From NCBI GenBank assembly GCA_002726235.1, contig PBSN01000008.1, positions 160,659 through 224,658 on the forward strand: 64,000 bases of DNA, given 5' to 3'. A program made the translations under genes and the position numbers. This document shows positions 53,802-63,488 of the stretch, in pieces (the stretch's first letter is position 1; each line of letters starts with the position of its first letter). Below the pieces are notes generated by a model, which worked only from the letters and a program-made list of their open reading frames with translations, had not been told where the DNA came from and ran no database searches. Source of the stretch: Nitrospiraceae bacterium (GTDB lineage Bacteria; Nitrospirota; Nitrospiria; Nitrospirales; UBA2166).

Positions 53802-54680
53802 ATGCTCCGTTCCCGGTCGCGTGCAAAAAAAACGTGGAATGTTTTTCTTGTCCTTCTTGTGGCCGGACTCATTTTTTTTCCATTCTCAGCAGAAGAATCA
53901 CTCAACGCCGTTGCTGTTCCCCTTGCTGAGGTCATCAAGGTTCCTTTGACCGTTGTCTCACTTATCAAGCAAAAGCTGGACGCAGGGAGGGAAGTTGTGC
54001 AGGGGTTAATTAATCTTCATGACCAAAATCAGGCTCTGGCTGACGAACTAATAAGAGTGAAGATTGAAGAGAATAGACTGAAGGAAATCGCAGCTTCGGT
54101 TGACCGCTATCGCGTGCTTTTCGACTTTCAGCAGCAGTGCCCGTATTCCACTATTGTGGCGCAAGTGATTGGACGAGCCCCAACTAATTGGCACCGGAGT
54201 GTTGTCATTGCAAAAGGTAAACGAGATGGCGTCATTGCCGGCATGGGGGTGATCACACCTTCAGGGGTGGTTGGACGAGTGTTGAAGGTTAATCGTACGT
54301 TCTCCGTCATCCAGTTGATTCTTGACCGGAACAATGCAATTACCGCGGTCGTTCAGCGCACACGTGACGAGGGTATCATACAAGGAACTGACACTGGCCA
54401 AGTGGTCATGAAATATCTTCCTCCGCTATCATCGGTGGAAACGGGGGATGTTGTTGTCACATCAGGTCTCGATAATAGATTCCCAAAAGGTATGATAATT
54501 GGGATTATCAATCAGGTCGAGAAGAAGACAGTCACACCGTTCAAGTCTGCTACTCTCACTCCTCATGCAGATTTCTCAAAGCTTGAGGAGGTGGTCGTCT
54601 TGTTAGAAACAACCTCATCCGATGAACGTGACGGAGAGTGTTTTATGCAGTACAAGGACGAACGCGAAAGAGGCACGTGA
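53802..54680 (+). CDS. mreC: MreC, rod shape-determining protein
   Basis: Bitopic periplasmic scaffold of the elongation machinery. 292 residues: basic start (MLRSRSRAKKTW), one transmembrane helix (about 13-30), a coiled coil (LHDQNQALADELIRVKIEENRLKE), then the MreC beta domain (AQVIGRAPTNWHRSVVIAKG, GVITPSGVVGRVLKVN, VVTSGLDNRFPKGMIIG). Normal length and order. Confidence 0.94.
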   Translation: MLRSRSRAKKTWNVFLVLLVAGLIFFPFSAEESLNAVAVPLAEVIKVPLTVVSLIKQKLDAGREVVQGLINLHDQNQALADELIRVKIEENRLKEIAASVDRYRVLFDFQQQCPYSTIVAQVIGRAPTNWHRSVVIAKGKRDGVIAGMGVITPSGVVGRVLKVNRTFSVIQLILDRNNAITAVVQRTRDEGIIQGTDTGQVVMKYLPPLSSVETGDVVVTSGLDNRFPKGMIIGIINQVEKKTVTPFKSATLTPHADFSKLEEVVVLLETTSSDERDGECFMQYKDERERGT

Positions 54681-54690
54681 GGCATAGAGA

Positions 54691-55191
54691 ATGAAGTTCC
54701 TTGTGTATGGGGGAGTGGCTCTATTGATCATCCCTCTCCAGGTTGTTGTTATTCACCAGTTTGCCATCATGGGCATTATTCCTGATGCCATTCTCCTGAT
54801 GGTATGTTTAGTCGGATTGTGGCGAGGGAAATTAGAAGCCGTTGTGTTTGGTCTTGTCCTCGGGTTTTTGCAGGATCTCTTATCCGGGACCTTGGTGTGG
54901 GTAAATCTTGTGACTAAGCCACTCGTTGGATTGGCGGGAGGAGTTTTGGGGCGTACAGCAATATCTCTGACGAGTTGGATGATTCCAATTCTTATCACGG
55001 GAATTTCGCTTGTATCTGGCTTACTTGTGTTCCTGCTTTTGCAAACAACCTCTTCTGAGATGGATGGGGCGCAAGTTTTTCTTGGAACTATTCTGCCTCA
55101 AGCGTTGTATGATGGAGCGTTTGGGGCAATTGTTCTCCTAACTGCCTTTCGCTTCTTCCCCACCTTGCATCGTAGCGTATGGAATCCGTAG
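54691..55191 (+). CDS. mreD: MreD, rod shape-determining membrane protein
   Basis: 166 residues with five to six membrane helices; the segment GLVLGFLQDLLSG in the middle is the usual MreD hallmark (G-F-x-Q-D-x-x-S-G). Starts ten bases after mreC and overlaps the next gene, pbp2, by 13 bases. Confidence 0.9.
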   Translation: MKFLVYGGVALLIIPLQVVVIHQFAIMGIIPDAILLMVCLVGLWRGKLEAVVFGLVLGFLQDLLSGTLVWVNLVTKPLVGLAGGVLGRTAISLTSWMIPILITGISLVSGLLVFLLLQTTSSEMDGAQVFLGTILPQALYDGAFGAIVLLTAFRFFPTLHRSVWNP

Positions 55192-57002
55192 TGAAGCAGA
55201 GTGAGAATCTCCGTCGAATCCAACGGCGGCTTATTTTTCTTCGATTGGGTGTTGTCGTAGTGCTTGCGATTTTGTTGATTCGTATGTGGTATATCCAAAT
55301 CGTCAAAGGTGAAGAGTATGCCATCTTGTCAGAGCAAAACCGTGTTCGCATGGTTTATCTCAAACCACCCAGAGGGCTGATTTATGATCGCCATCATAAT
55401 CTTCTCGCCAACAACATTCCGAGTTTTAATCTCTATGTTGTGTTAGACGATGTTGATGATAGACAGCGCCTCCAAGAGGATCTTTCAGCCCTGATTAGGG
55501 TGAGCGCGGATGACATTCGTGTGGCGATGGCAAAGCATAATACTCCTCGGTTGCCGCTCAAAGTAAAAGAGAATCTCACGCTCAAGGAGGCAGCAGCTAT
55601 TGAGTCTAACCTCCCACAGCTTCCGGGGGTGGTACTTCAAGCAGAAACCGAGCGGTCGTATCCGCAGGGTAGTGCGGCCGCTCACATTATTGGGTACGTT
55701 GGGGAAATATCGGCGCAAGGTCTGAAAGAAGAACAGTTTCAGGGTCTTAATCTCGGCAGTGCCGTGGGCAAGTACGGTGTTGAATTAGAATATGATCAAA
55801 TTCTTCGCGGGCGTGTGGGACATAAAACAATTGAGGTGGATGCACGCGGTCATGAACAGAGAGTTATTCAAATCAAAGAGCCTGTTCCAGGCGATGATCT
55901 GCATCTGACGATCGACTTACCTCTTCAACGCCTTGCTGAGGGCTTATTGGAAGATGCGGCGGGGGCTATTGTTGCCCTCGACCCGCGCAATGGTGATGTT
56001 TTGGTTCTTGCTAGTCACCCAACATTCGATCCCAACGTCCTTACACGTGGATTGACCGTGTCACATTGGAATCAAATTAGGCATGATCTGAGGAAACCGA
56101 TGACGAATCGGGCAACCCAAGGCCAATATCCTCCAGGGTCGGTGTTCAAGTTAGTCGTGGCGGCAGGTGGGCTTGAGTCAGGCAGCATTTCAAGATCTAC
56201 GCCGATTGAATGTCGTGGGAGGTTTCAAATGGGAAGTCGCGTGTTTAAGGATTGGAGAAAAGAGGGACATGGCCTCGTCAATCTGCATGAGGGACTAGTG
56301 CATTCCTGTGACATCTATTTTTACACCCTCGGTCGCCAATTGGGGATTGATAAGCTCGCACACTATGCGGCGCAGTTTGGGTTGGGACGTCGGACAGGGA
56401 TTGATCTACCTGCGGAAAGTCCTGGCATCGTGCCTTCCAGCAAATGGAAGGCACGCGTGCTTGGTGAACGCTGGTATCCCGGAGAAACAATTTTGGTTGC
56501 GATTGGCCAAAGCTATGTCACCGTAACTCCTTTGCAGATGGCTACTCTCATTGGAACTATCGCTAACAATGGGTTGCAATATCGACCACGTGTTGTTAGG
56601 AAATTTGAAAAACGTCAAGATGATACGCTTGTCGATATTGAGCCGTTTCTATTGGATACGGTGCCTATCCATCACGAGACGCTAACCGCACTACATGAGG
56701 CACTTCGAGATGTTGTCGTTAGTGGCACTGGAAGACGTGCTCAATCACGGGATATCGCTATTTCTGGAAAAACAGGAACAGCGCAGGTGGTGAGTTTGGA
56801 TAAAGTTGAGTCCGAGGACAATGTTCCGCATGGGTTGCGTGACCATGCTTGGTTTGTTGCCTATGCCCCTTCAGACGATCCGGAAATAGCAGTTTCTGTT
56901 ATTCTTGAGCACATGGGACATGGGGGTACTGTTGCCGCGCCGATTGCGCGGGCGATCATTGATGAATATCTACAGCCTGATCGTGTCCTCATGGTTCCAT
57001 AG
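55179..57002 (+). CDS. mrdA: Penicillin-binding protein 2
   Basis: Transpeptidase of the cell-elongation complex, paired with RodA. 607 residues: a cytoplasmic basic start, one transmembrane helix (about 18-38), pedestal domain (EERSYP-like TERSYPQGSAAAHIIGYVGEI), and the transpeptidase domain with the catalytic S321-x2-K (YPPGSVFKLV), S-x-N-type YFYTLGRQLG region and SGKTGTAQVV. Complete and canonical. Confidence 0.95.
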   Translation: MESVVKQSENLRRIQRRLIFLRLGVVVVLAILLIRMWYIQIVKGEEYAILSEQNRVRMVYLKPPRGLIYDRHHNLLANNIPSFNLYVVLDDVDDRQRLQEDLSALIRVSADDIRVAMAKHNTPRLPLKVKENLTLKEAAAIESNLPQLPGVVLQAETERSYPQGSAAAHIIGYVGEISAQGLKEEQFQGLNLGSAVGKYGVELEYDQILRGRVGHKTIEVDARGHEQRVIQIKEPVPGDDLHLTIDLPLQRLAEGLLEDAAGAIVALDPRNGDVLVLASHPTFDPNVLTRGLTVSHWNQIRHDLRKPMTNRATQGQYPPGSVFKLVVAAGGLESGSISRSTPIECRGRFQMGSRVFKDWRKEGHGLVNLHEGLVHSCDIYFYTLGRQLGIDKLAHYAAQFGLGRRTGIDLPAESPGIVPSSKWKARVLGERWYPGETILVAIGQSYVTVTPLQMATLIGTIANNGLQYRPRVVRKFEKRQDDTLVDIEPFLLDTVPIHHETLTALHEALRDVVVSGTGRRAQSRDIAISGKTGTAQVVSLDKVESEDNVPHGLRDHAWFVAYAPSDDPEIAVSVILEHMGHGGTVAAPIARAIIDEYLQPDRVLMVP

Positions 57003-57018
57003 TGGGAGGTTTCACAGC

Positions 57019-58146
57019 ATGAATGGTGAGGGTGAAAAATTCAGTTTGGGGGGTGTGCATGAATGGCAGTTTGGTCTTCCAGTCCTCATTTTGACTATTT
57101 CAAGCTTAGGGATTTTATCCATTTATAGTGCTTCACAGAATGTGGCACACAACTTCGAGTGGGCGCCGTTGTATCTGAAGCAGATTACGTGGGTTGTGAT
57201 TGGAGGGGTAGCGTTTCTGGTTATGTCCGCGTACGACTATCATCGACTTTCGCGATACGCCTATGTGTTGTACGTCCTCAGCCTCCTTCTTCTCGTTTTG
57301 GTCTCATTTGCGGGCCGAAGTACTCGAGGTGCTCAGCGCTGGTTAGAGATTGGCTCCTTTTCGTTCCAACCGTCGGAGGTTGCCAAAGTAATGTTGGTGG
57401 TGATGTTGGCTCGTTATTTTTCCACTTGGCCCTCTACGGGAGTGTTGCATAGAATTATTATTCCAGTGATTTTGATGTTTCCTGGGTTTTTGCTCATCCT
57501 GCTTCAGCCAGATTTAGGGACTGCAATCACATATCTCTTCGTGTTTCTTACGATCATTCTGTTCGTTGGTCCGTGGACTCGTAGTCTGATCTTTGGATTT
57601 TTTGGCATCCTAATGGTTCTGCCATTTTTGTGGAAGGGATTATGGATGCCTTTGCGGGCCTACCAAAAGGAAAGAATTCTCGCTTTTTTGGATCCAACGT
57701 TGGATCCAATGGGACAAGGATACCAAGCACTACAATCAAAGATTGCGATTGGATCTGGTCAGCTTTCAGGGCAAGGGCTTTATGGTGCTACCCAGAGTCA
57801 ACTGCAGTTTCTTCCAGATGGGTATACGGATTTTGCGTTTGCAGTATTTGCAGAGCAGTGGGGGTTTCTTGGCGTTGTTATCTTGTTGTTCCTATACTAT
57901 CTCCTGTTCATGATGATGATTGGAATTGGAGAACGTGCCAAGGATCTATTCGGTGTCATTTTGGTGATTGGAATTACCGCGATGCTTAGTTTTTGCCTGA
58001 TGGTTAATATTGGCATGACGGTGGGGCTGCTTCCCATTGTTGGGATTCCACTACCGTTGATGAGCTATGGGGGAACGACATTGGTTATGACCTTTGCTGT
58101 GCTTGGGCTATTGCTGAATATTAAACGCCGGCGCTTTTCCAGTTAA
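57019..58146 (+). CDS. rodA: RodA, peptidoglycan glycosyltransferase
   Basis: SEDS-family polymerase working with PBP2. 375 residues with about ten helices. Conserved RodA stretches: LSIYSASQN, GRSTRGAQRWLEIGSFSFQPSEVAKVMLV with the catalytic-region residues, LQPDLGTAITYLFV and the closing GIPLPLMSYGGTTLV. GGGAGG before the ATG at 57019 fixes the start, 16 bases after mrdA. Confidence 0.95.
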   Translation: MNGEGEKFSLGGVHEWQFGLPVLILTISSLGILSIYSASQNVAHNFEWAPLYLKQITWVVIGGVAFLVMSAYDYHRLSRYAYVLYVLSLLLLVLVSFAGRSTRGAQRWLEIGSFSFQPSEVAKVMLVVMLARYFSTWPSTGVLHRIIIPVILMFPGFLLILLQPDLGTAITYLFVFLTIILFVGPWTRSLIFGFFGILMVLPFLWKGLWMPLRAYQKERILAFLDPTLDPMGQGYQALQSKIAIGSGQLSGQGLYGATQSQLQFLPDGYTDFAFAVFAEQWGFLGVVILLFLYYLLFMMMIGIGERAKDLFGVILVIGITAMLSFCLMVNIGMTVGLLPIVGIPLPLMSYGGTTLVMTFAVLGLLLNIKRRRFSS

Positions 58147-58266
58147 ATTGCTACGGGTTTTATCTCTCCTGCCTGTGGAGTGGATTTTTATTGAGCCGTT
58201 CGTGTGAGTATCGATATGACGTGGTATAGCGGTATGGAATCTAGATTATTCTGAAAGGAGAATACG

Positions 58267-59856
58267 ATGAGTGTGCGAAGCACTCATCGTGGTCGTATGG
58301 CAATTGAGATCTTAATCAATGTGATGTCTGAAGAAACGCGAGTTGCGTTGCTTGAAAATAAAGTTGTGACTGAAGTGTATATTGATCGCAAAAAACGGCG
58401 TGACTTGGTTGGAAATATTTATCTTGGAAAGGTTGTCAAGACGTTGCCGGGTATGCAAGCAGCCTTTATCGATATTGGGCTTGATCGTGCGGCCTTTCTT
58501 CACGCATCCGACATTCTTCCACCTAACAATACTGAGACCACCATGGAGATAGGAGGGGATATCGAGCCCGATCATGATTCTGCCCATGGTGAGGAAGATG
58601 TGGGCGAGGGGGGGGAAGAATCAGAAAAGGCATCTCGACTCCGTCAACGAAGTCATATGCCTATTGAGGAGTTGTTGCATCAGGGACAAGAGATTACGGT
58701 GCAAGTATCCAAAGGCCCGCTGGGGACAAAAGGTCCGCGTGTCACATCATATATTTCGCTTCCCGGGCGGCATCTGGTTTTGATGCCTGGGGTCAATCAC
58801 ATCGGAATTTCGCGCCGAATCGAAGGAGAAGAAGAACGGAGCCGATTAAAAAACATCATGACATGCCGGCGAGAACCGAGTGTAGGATACATTGTTCGGA
58901 CTGTGAGTGAGGGCACTAGTGAGGATGATCTGATAGCGGATATGCAGTTTTTACGTCTTTTGTGGAAGGATATTCTTCGCCGAACGACGCGAGCCACACC
59001 GCCATGTCTGCTTCATACTGATCTTGATCTTTCATTTCGTATCGTGCGAGATCTGTTCAGTAAGGCAGTGAACCGATTGCTTGTTGACTCGAAGAAGGAA
59101 TATTCTGCAATTAAAGAATTTGCACGACGCTATCTTCCTGATCTGGCAACTCGGATACAGTTCTATGAGAAAAGCAACATGATCTTTGATCACTTTGGTG
59201 TCGAAGCAGAAATTTCTAAGGCGCTTGGGCGCAAGGTGTGGCTCAAATCTGGTGGAACAATCATCATTGATCATTCCGAGGCATTGACGGTCATCGATGT
59301 TAATACCGGACGGTTTGTTGGGAAGCGGGATATTGAAGAGACCATCTTTAAAACGAATATGGAGGCGGCGAAAGAGGTGGCTTCTCAGCTTCGATTCCGC
59401 AATATTGGCGGCATTATCGTGATCGACTTTATTGACATGGAGCGTGAGAAGAACCGTGAAAAGGTCTATCAGACATTAGTTGATGCTCTTGCTCGTGATC
59501 GCGCGAGAGTGAGAGTATTGCGCATCTCCGAACTTGGTGTGATCGAAATGTCTCGGGAGCGTGTTCGCGAAGGGCTATTGCGGACGATGTGTGAGCCGTG
59601 CGTATCGTGTGAAGGCAAGGGGGTGTTGAAGTCGCGTACGACAATCTGTTATGAAATCTTTCGCGAAATTCGACGACTTGGACTTGGGCCGAAAGAGAAA
59701 TGTGTGATCATTGGTGCGCATGATTCGATCGTAGAGATGTTGTCAGATGAAGAGCGTCAGGGCATCGAAGACATCGAGCGGGATCTGCAGAAACAAGTTT
59801 TGGTTAAGGCCGATCCGACGTTGCATTGGGAACAGTATGACATTGTAGTGATCTAA
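58267..59856 (+). CDS. rng: Ribonuclease G (RNase E/G family)
   Basis: Endoribonuclease for 16S rRNA 5' maturation and mRNA decay. 529 residues; AAAGGAGA directly precedes the ATG. N-terminal S1 domain (GNIYLGKVVKTLPGMQAAFIDIGLDRAAFLHASD), the 5'-sensor and DNase-I-like catalytic region with TVIDVNTGRFVGKRDIEETIFKTN and IGGIIVIDFIDME (catalytic aspartates), and the zinc-link C-x2-C in CEPCVSCEGKG. The S1 domain carries an acidic insertion of about 30 residues (GGDIEPDHDSAHGEEDVGEG) relative to E. coli RNase G. No long RNase E-type C-terminal tail. Confidence 0.93.
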   Translation: MSVRSTHRGRMAIEILINVMSEETRVALLENKVVTEVYIDRKKRRDLVGNIYLGKVVKTLPGMQAAFIDIGLDRAAFLHASDILPPNNTETTMEIGGDIEPDHDSAHGEEDVGEGGEESEKASRLRQRSHMPIEELLHQGQEITVQVSKGPLGTKGPRVTSYISLPGRHLVLMPGVNHIGISRRIEGEEERSRLKNIMTCRREPSVGYIVRTVSEGTSEDDLIADMQFLRLLWKDILRRTTRATPPCLLHTDLDLSFRIVRDLFSKAVNRLLVDSKKEYSAIKEFARRYLPDLATRIQFYEKSNMIFDHFGVEAEISKALGRKVWLKSGGTIIIDHSEALTVIDVNTGRFVGKRDIEETIFKTNMEAAKEVASQLRFRNIGGIIVIDFIDMEREKNREKVYQTLVDALARDRARVRVLRISELGVIEMSRERVREGLLRTMCEPCVSCEGKGVLKSRTTICYEIFREIRRLGLGPKEKCVIIGAHDSIVEMLSDEERQGIEDIERDLQKQVLVKADPTLHWEQYDIVVI

Positions 59857-59876
59857 GTGAATATTGTGATATATCC

Positions 59877-60062
59877 GTGGGTGGTGAAAATTCTAGGATG
59901 TTCGAGGGGGGAGATGTTGCCTTTCGATATCTCGGTGGAGTCTTTGCATTGATTCAGGGCACTGTGCTACACGTCTTGGCTGTCGCAGGACGGCTTCTTG
60001 AAATGGAATTGAATAGGCCTGTCAAGCAATTCATGGGGCGGTGGTATCAACGTGTTCGATAG
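59877..60062 (+). CDS. Possible small protein between rng and topA
   Basis: A 61-residue frame from a GTG, or 54 from the ATG at 59898. The composition is protein-like: a hydrophobic stretch GVFALIQGTVLHVLAVAG followed by LLEMELNRPVKQFMGRWY. It fills the gap between two cotranscribed genes but has no clear ribosome binding site, and I do not recognise it. It may be non-coding. Confidence 0.25.
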   Translation: MGGENSRMFEGGDVAFRYLGGVFALIQGTVLHVLAVAGRLLEMELNRPVKQFMGRWYQRVR

Positions 60063-60076
60063 CGGCGAAAGTCATT

Positions 60077-62380
60077 ATGGCTAAATCTCTTATCATTGTT
60101 GAGTCCCCAGCGAAAGCAAAAACGATTGCTAAATACCTTGGTCGATCCTATCAAGTTGTCGCGTCTGTGGGGCATGTCAAGGATCTTCCCAAATCCAAAA
60201 TTGGAGTTGATGTCAACAACGATTTCGAACCCACTTATGTCGTCATTCGAGGAAAAGCTGCTGTGCTTAAGGAGATCAAAGCGAAGGCAAAGACTGCAGA
60301 GAAAGTCTATCTCGCGACCGATCCGGATCGAGAAGGTGAGGCAGTGGCGGGGCATATCGCAGAGGAATTACGTGGTCTCAAAACTGGTCAAGTATTTCGT
60401 GTTCTCTTCAACGAGATTACAAAATTAAGTATCAAGAAGGCCTTGGAGTCTCCAGGTAACATTGACAAGCAAAAAGTTAATGCGCAGCAAGCTCGGCGTG
60501 TGTTGGATCGCGTCGTTGGCTATCACCTCAGTCCGTTGTTGTGGGAGAAGGTGCGTCGTGGACTAAGTGGAGGACGTGTTCAGTCAGTGGTCGTTCGTCT
60601 TATCTGCGAACGAGAGCGTGAGCGGGAAGCATTTCAGATCAAAGAATATTGGACGATTGCGACTATGCTTAAAGGTGCGCAAGAGGCTCCGTTTTTTGCA
60701 AAGTTGCATTCTGTCAATGGTAAATCGGTCGAGATTGGCAAACCGGGCGAGATTACCACAGGTGAACAAGCGGCTGGTATTGTTGAAGCGCTCAAGACAA
60801 AACAGCTTGTGGTCTCGGACATTGAACAGAAAGAGAGGAAGAATAACCCGCTTCCGCCGTTTATTACGAGCCGTCTTCAGCAGGATGCTTCCAGAAGACT
60901 TCGTTTTTCACCGAAACAAACGATGATGTTTGCCCAACAACTGTATGCAGGTGTGAACATTGGGGAGGAAGGGCCGGTTGGACTGATCACATATATGCGG
61001 ACGGATTCGACGCGAATTGCCGGTGAAGCGACAGCCGAAGTCAGAACATTGATCAGCGAAAAATTTGGACCGGAATATGTTCCGGGAAAGGCTCCGATCT
61101 ACAAGACGCAAAAAGCTGCCCAAGAAGCGCATGAAGCCATTCGTCCAACCTCGGTGACGCGGACACCTGAAACCCTGAAAGAGGTATTGAGTCCAGAACA
61201 TTATCGGCTGTACGAACTGATTTGGAAGCGGTTTGTCGCCTCGCAGATGATGCCAGCAAGACTTGCCATTACTTGCGTGGATATCACGGCGGGGGAGTAT
61301 CTCTTCCGTGCTACGGGTACGCAAGTGATCTTTGCTGGCCACCGGCAGGTGTATCAGGAGGGGAAAGACAGTGACCCTCAAGGGACGATTCACTCAAGGA
61401 CGGATGATGCCGCAGAGAATATCCTTCCTGCATTGGCTATTGACGATCAGCTTCGTGTCGATGGAGAGGGATTTAGTCCAAAGCAACATTTTACGCAGCC
61501 ACCTCCGCGGTATACCGAAGCGACATTGATTCGTGATCTTGAGGATAAGGGGATCGGGCGGCCATCCACCTATGCCTCGGTTGTATCGGCGGTCCAAGAT
61601 CGTGGCTATGTTAAAAAAGAGGAAGGTCGATTATACCCGGAGGAGGTGGGTACGATCGTGAACGATCAGCTTGTGAAGTTCTTTCCAAGCGTTCTTGATG
61701 TGGCGTTTACCGCCACGATGGAAGAAAAGTTAGATCAGATTGAGGAAGGGAATTGCGAATGGGTTGAAACTGTTCGAGAATTCTATCAGCCTTTTGCCGC
61801 ACAGCTGGAAGTGGCGCGAGAGAAGATGCCGAACGTAAAGCGAGAGGAAGTTGCTACGGATATTTCTTGTGAGAAATGCGGAGCATTAATGGTAATAAAA
61901 TGGGGAAGATTTGGACGATTTCTTGCCTGCCCTTCCTATCCGGAGTGCAAAAGTACGAAGGAGTTTAAAGAGAATGCTTCGGGTGGTATTGCAGTTCTTG
62001 AGAAGCCGGAAATTACAACCAATGAGGCTTGTGAGCAATGTGGAAGTGCCATGGTTGTCAAGACAGGTCGCTTCGGACAGTTTATGGCATGCACTGCGTA
62101 TCCAAAATGTAAAACAACCAAGGCCATTGGCATTGGAGTCAAATGCCCTGAATCGGAATGTGGTGGCGACATTGTAAAGAAGCGAAGCAAAAAGGGTGGT
62201 CGTACGTTCTACGGTTGCAACCGCTACCCAAAATGCGGGTTTTTGTCGTGGTTTTTGCCGGTAAACAAACCCTGTCCGTCCTGTGGAGCGGCGTTTTTAA
62301 TCGAAAAGGCCCGCAAGCAAGTTGGGCCTCAAGTCGTGTGCCGTGATACAGACTGCGGATATGCAGAGCCTGACACCTAG
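60077..62380 (+). CDS. topA: DNA topoisomerase I
   Basis: Type IA topoisomerase that relaxes negative supercoils. 767 residues from the ATG at 60077 (MAKSLIIVESPAKAKTI). Toprim domain with VYLATDPDREGEAVAGHI, the catalytic Tyr306 in GLITYMRTDSTR, then four C-terminal zinc ribbons: three of C4 type (CEKCGALMVIKWGRFGRFLAC, CEQCGSAMVVKTGRFGQFMAC and CPESECGGDIVKKRSKKGGR-FYGC in order) and a last one around CPSCGAAFLIEKARK. An upstream extension of 12 codons is not conserved. Confidence 0.95.
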   Translation: MAKSLIIVESPAKAKTIAKYLGRSYQVVASVGHVKDLPKSKIGVDVNNDFEPTYVVIRGKAAVLKEIKAKAKTAEKVYLATDPDREGEAVAGHIAEELRGLKTGQVFRVLFNEITKLSIKKALESPGNIDKQKVNAQQARRVLDRVVGYHLSPLLWEKVRRGLSGGRVQSVVVRLICEREREREAFQIKEYWTIATMLKGAQEAPFFAKLHSVNGKSVEIGKPGEITTGEQAAGIVEALKTKQLVVSDIEQKERKNNPLPPFITSRLQQDASRRLRFSPKQTMMFAQQLYAGVNIGEEGPVGLITYMRTDSTRIAGEATAEVRTLISEKFGPEYVPGKAPIYKTQKAAQEAHEAIRPTSVTRTPETLKEVLSPEHYRLYELIWKRFVASQMMPARLAITCVDITAGEYLFRATGTQVIFAGHRQVYQEGKDSDPQGTIHSRTDDAAENILPALAIDDQLRVDGEGFSPKQHFTQPPPRYTEATLIRDLEDKGIGRPSTYASVVSAVQDRGYVKKEEGRLYPEEVGTIVNDQLVKFFPSVLDVAFTATMEEKLDQIEEGNCEWVETVREFYQPFAAQLEVAREKMPNVKREEVATDISCEKCGALMVIKWGRFGRFLACPSYPECKSTKEFKENASGGIAVLEKPEITTNEACEQCGSAMVVKTGRFGQFMACTAYPKCKTTKAIGIGVKCPESECGGDIVKKRSKKGGRTFYGCNRYPKCGFLSWFLPVNKPCPSCGAAFLIEKARKQVGPQVVCRDTDCGYAEPDT

Positions 62381-62429
62381 TCTGCTTGATGCTCCTTGCC
62401 GTTTGTTTGTTGTTTCTCTTCAAGCCTAC

Positions 62430-62660
62430 ATGAAAGAGGGGTTGGTGTCTCACAGTTTGACAGCGTTTGTAAAGGGAGTTGCCGTCGCTACCCGTTTGGG
62501 TTTGGCATTGGTGGCTACTGTCATTGTTGGTGCGGTTCTTGGGTATGGGATTGATCTGTGGCTTGGATCTGCGCCGTGGGCAATGATTGTTGGTGTGTTC
62601 TTCGGTGGAATTGGAGGCATGCTGAACGTATATCGCAGAGTAATGCGCACTGGTGTGTGA
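62430..62660 (+). CDS. AtpZ/AtpI-type small membrane protein
   Basis: 76 residues from the ATG at 62430, two transmembrane helices. The pattern ATVIVGAVLGYGIDLWLGSAPWAMIVGVFFGGIGGMLNVYR matches F0F1 ATP synthase-associated protein AtpZ (PF09527), which usually lies just before the atp operon and is involved in ion transport for or regulation of the synthase. Here it follows topA and faces larE, with no atp genes in view, so it is an orphan. The ribosome binding site is weak and the start is uncertain; the second helix and its loop are the evidence. Confidence 0.7.
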   Translation: MKEGLVSHSLTAFVKGVAVATRLGLALVATVIVGAVLGYGIDLWLGSAPWAMIVGVFFGGIGGMLNVYRRVMRTGV

Positions 62661-62684
62661 GCTAGAGAGTCCTTCTCAACAAGT

Positions 62685-63488
62685 TTAGTATGCCTTGCCT
62701 TGGCGGTACCCCTCAATGTCCATTGTTACATGACGAAAACCAAGTGTTTTGAGTTGTGTCAACACTCGGTTGCGAGTCTCCTCTTTTAATAGGCGTGGAA
62801 AATCATTCACATCTAGTTCGATTCGAGCAGCATCGTGGTACCAACGAACTCTGACGTGGTGGAAGCCCTCATTCAACAGTACTGCCTCTGCAGCAGCGAC
62901 ATTGTCTAATCGTTCATAGGTGACTGGAATTCCGCGGGGAATTCGTGATGAAAGGCACGGAGATGCCGGCTTGTTCCAATTCGGAAGGTTGGTGGATTGT
63001 GCGAGTATTCGCACATCATTTTTCGTTAATTTTGTCTCCATGAGCGGGCTTCTGACGCTGAAAAATTGTGCCGCAACGATCCCAGGTCGGTCGTCGTGGA
63101 GGTCATCATAGTTTGTCCCATCAACGATGGTCGCAATGCCTAATTGATCGGCAAGTTTCTGGAGTTTTGTGTACAGGTCATTTTTGCAATGATAGCATCG
63201 CTGTCCGTCATTCTTTACGAAGTTCGAATCAAGAAGCTGATCGGTCGTGATGACGTGATGTTGAGCTCCAATGACGTCGGAACAAATGCGGATAGCGTCT
63301 CTGAGTTCGTGTTCCGAGAGAGTGGGGGATAGGGCTGTGGCTGCAATCGCGTGGTTTCCTAAACAATCGTAGGCGGCTTTGAGGACAAGAGTGCTGTCGA
63401 TTCCTCCTGAAAATGCCACGAGCACCGATTGCATTTTTTTAATAACATTTTGAAGTTCCTGGTACTTTACTATTTTGGCATTGTGCAT
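62685..63488 (-). CDS. larE: LarE, sacrificial sulfur transferase for nickel-pincer nucleotide
   Basis: ATP-pyrophosphatase-fold enzyme that adds the two sulfurs to the LarB product to form pyridinium-3,5-bisthiocarboxylic acid mononucleotide. 267 residues from the ATG at 63488. The PP-loop SGGIDS is at 27-32; QRCYHCKND (Cys98, Cys101) and KPASPCLSSRIPRG with Cys178 are family-typical. Cys178 aligns with the cysteine that in Lactobacillus LarE gives up its sulfur; some relatives instead hold a 4Fe-4S cluster. It is 26 kb away from larB and larC. Its start overlaps the end of rlmN by 19 bases. Confidence 0.92.
   Translation of the reverse strand: MHNAKIVKYQELQNVIKKMQSVLVAFSGGIDSTLVLKAAYDCLGNHAIAATALSPTLSEHELRDAIRICSDVIGAQHHVITTDQLLDSNFVKNDGQRCYHCKNDLYTKLQKLADQLGIATIVDGTNYDDLHDDRPGIVAAQFFSVRSPLMETKLTKNDVRILAQSTNLPNWNKPASPCLSSRIPRGIPVTYERLDNVAAAEAVLLNEGFHHVRVRWYHDAARIELDVNDFPRLLKEETRNRVLTQLKTLGFRHVTMDIEGYRQGKAY

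Noticed and set aside
58160-58190. Terminator after rodA (CTCC/GGAG followed by TTTTT)
   Set aside because: Stem of only four pairs; too weak to support.
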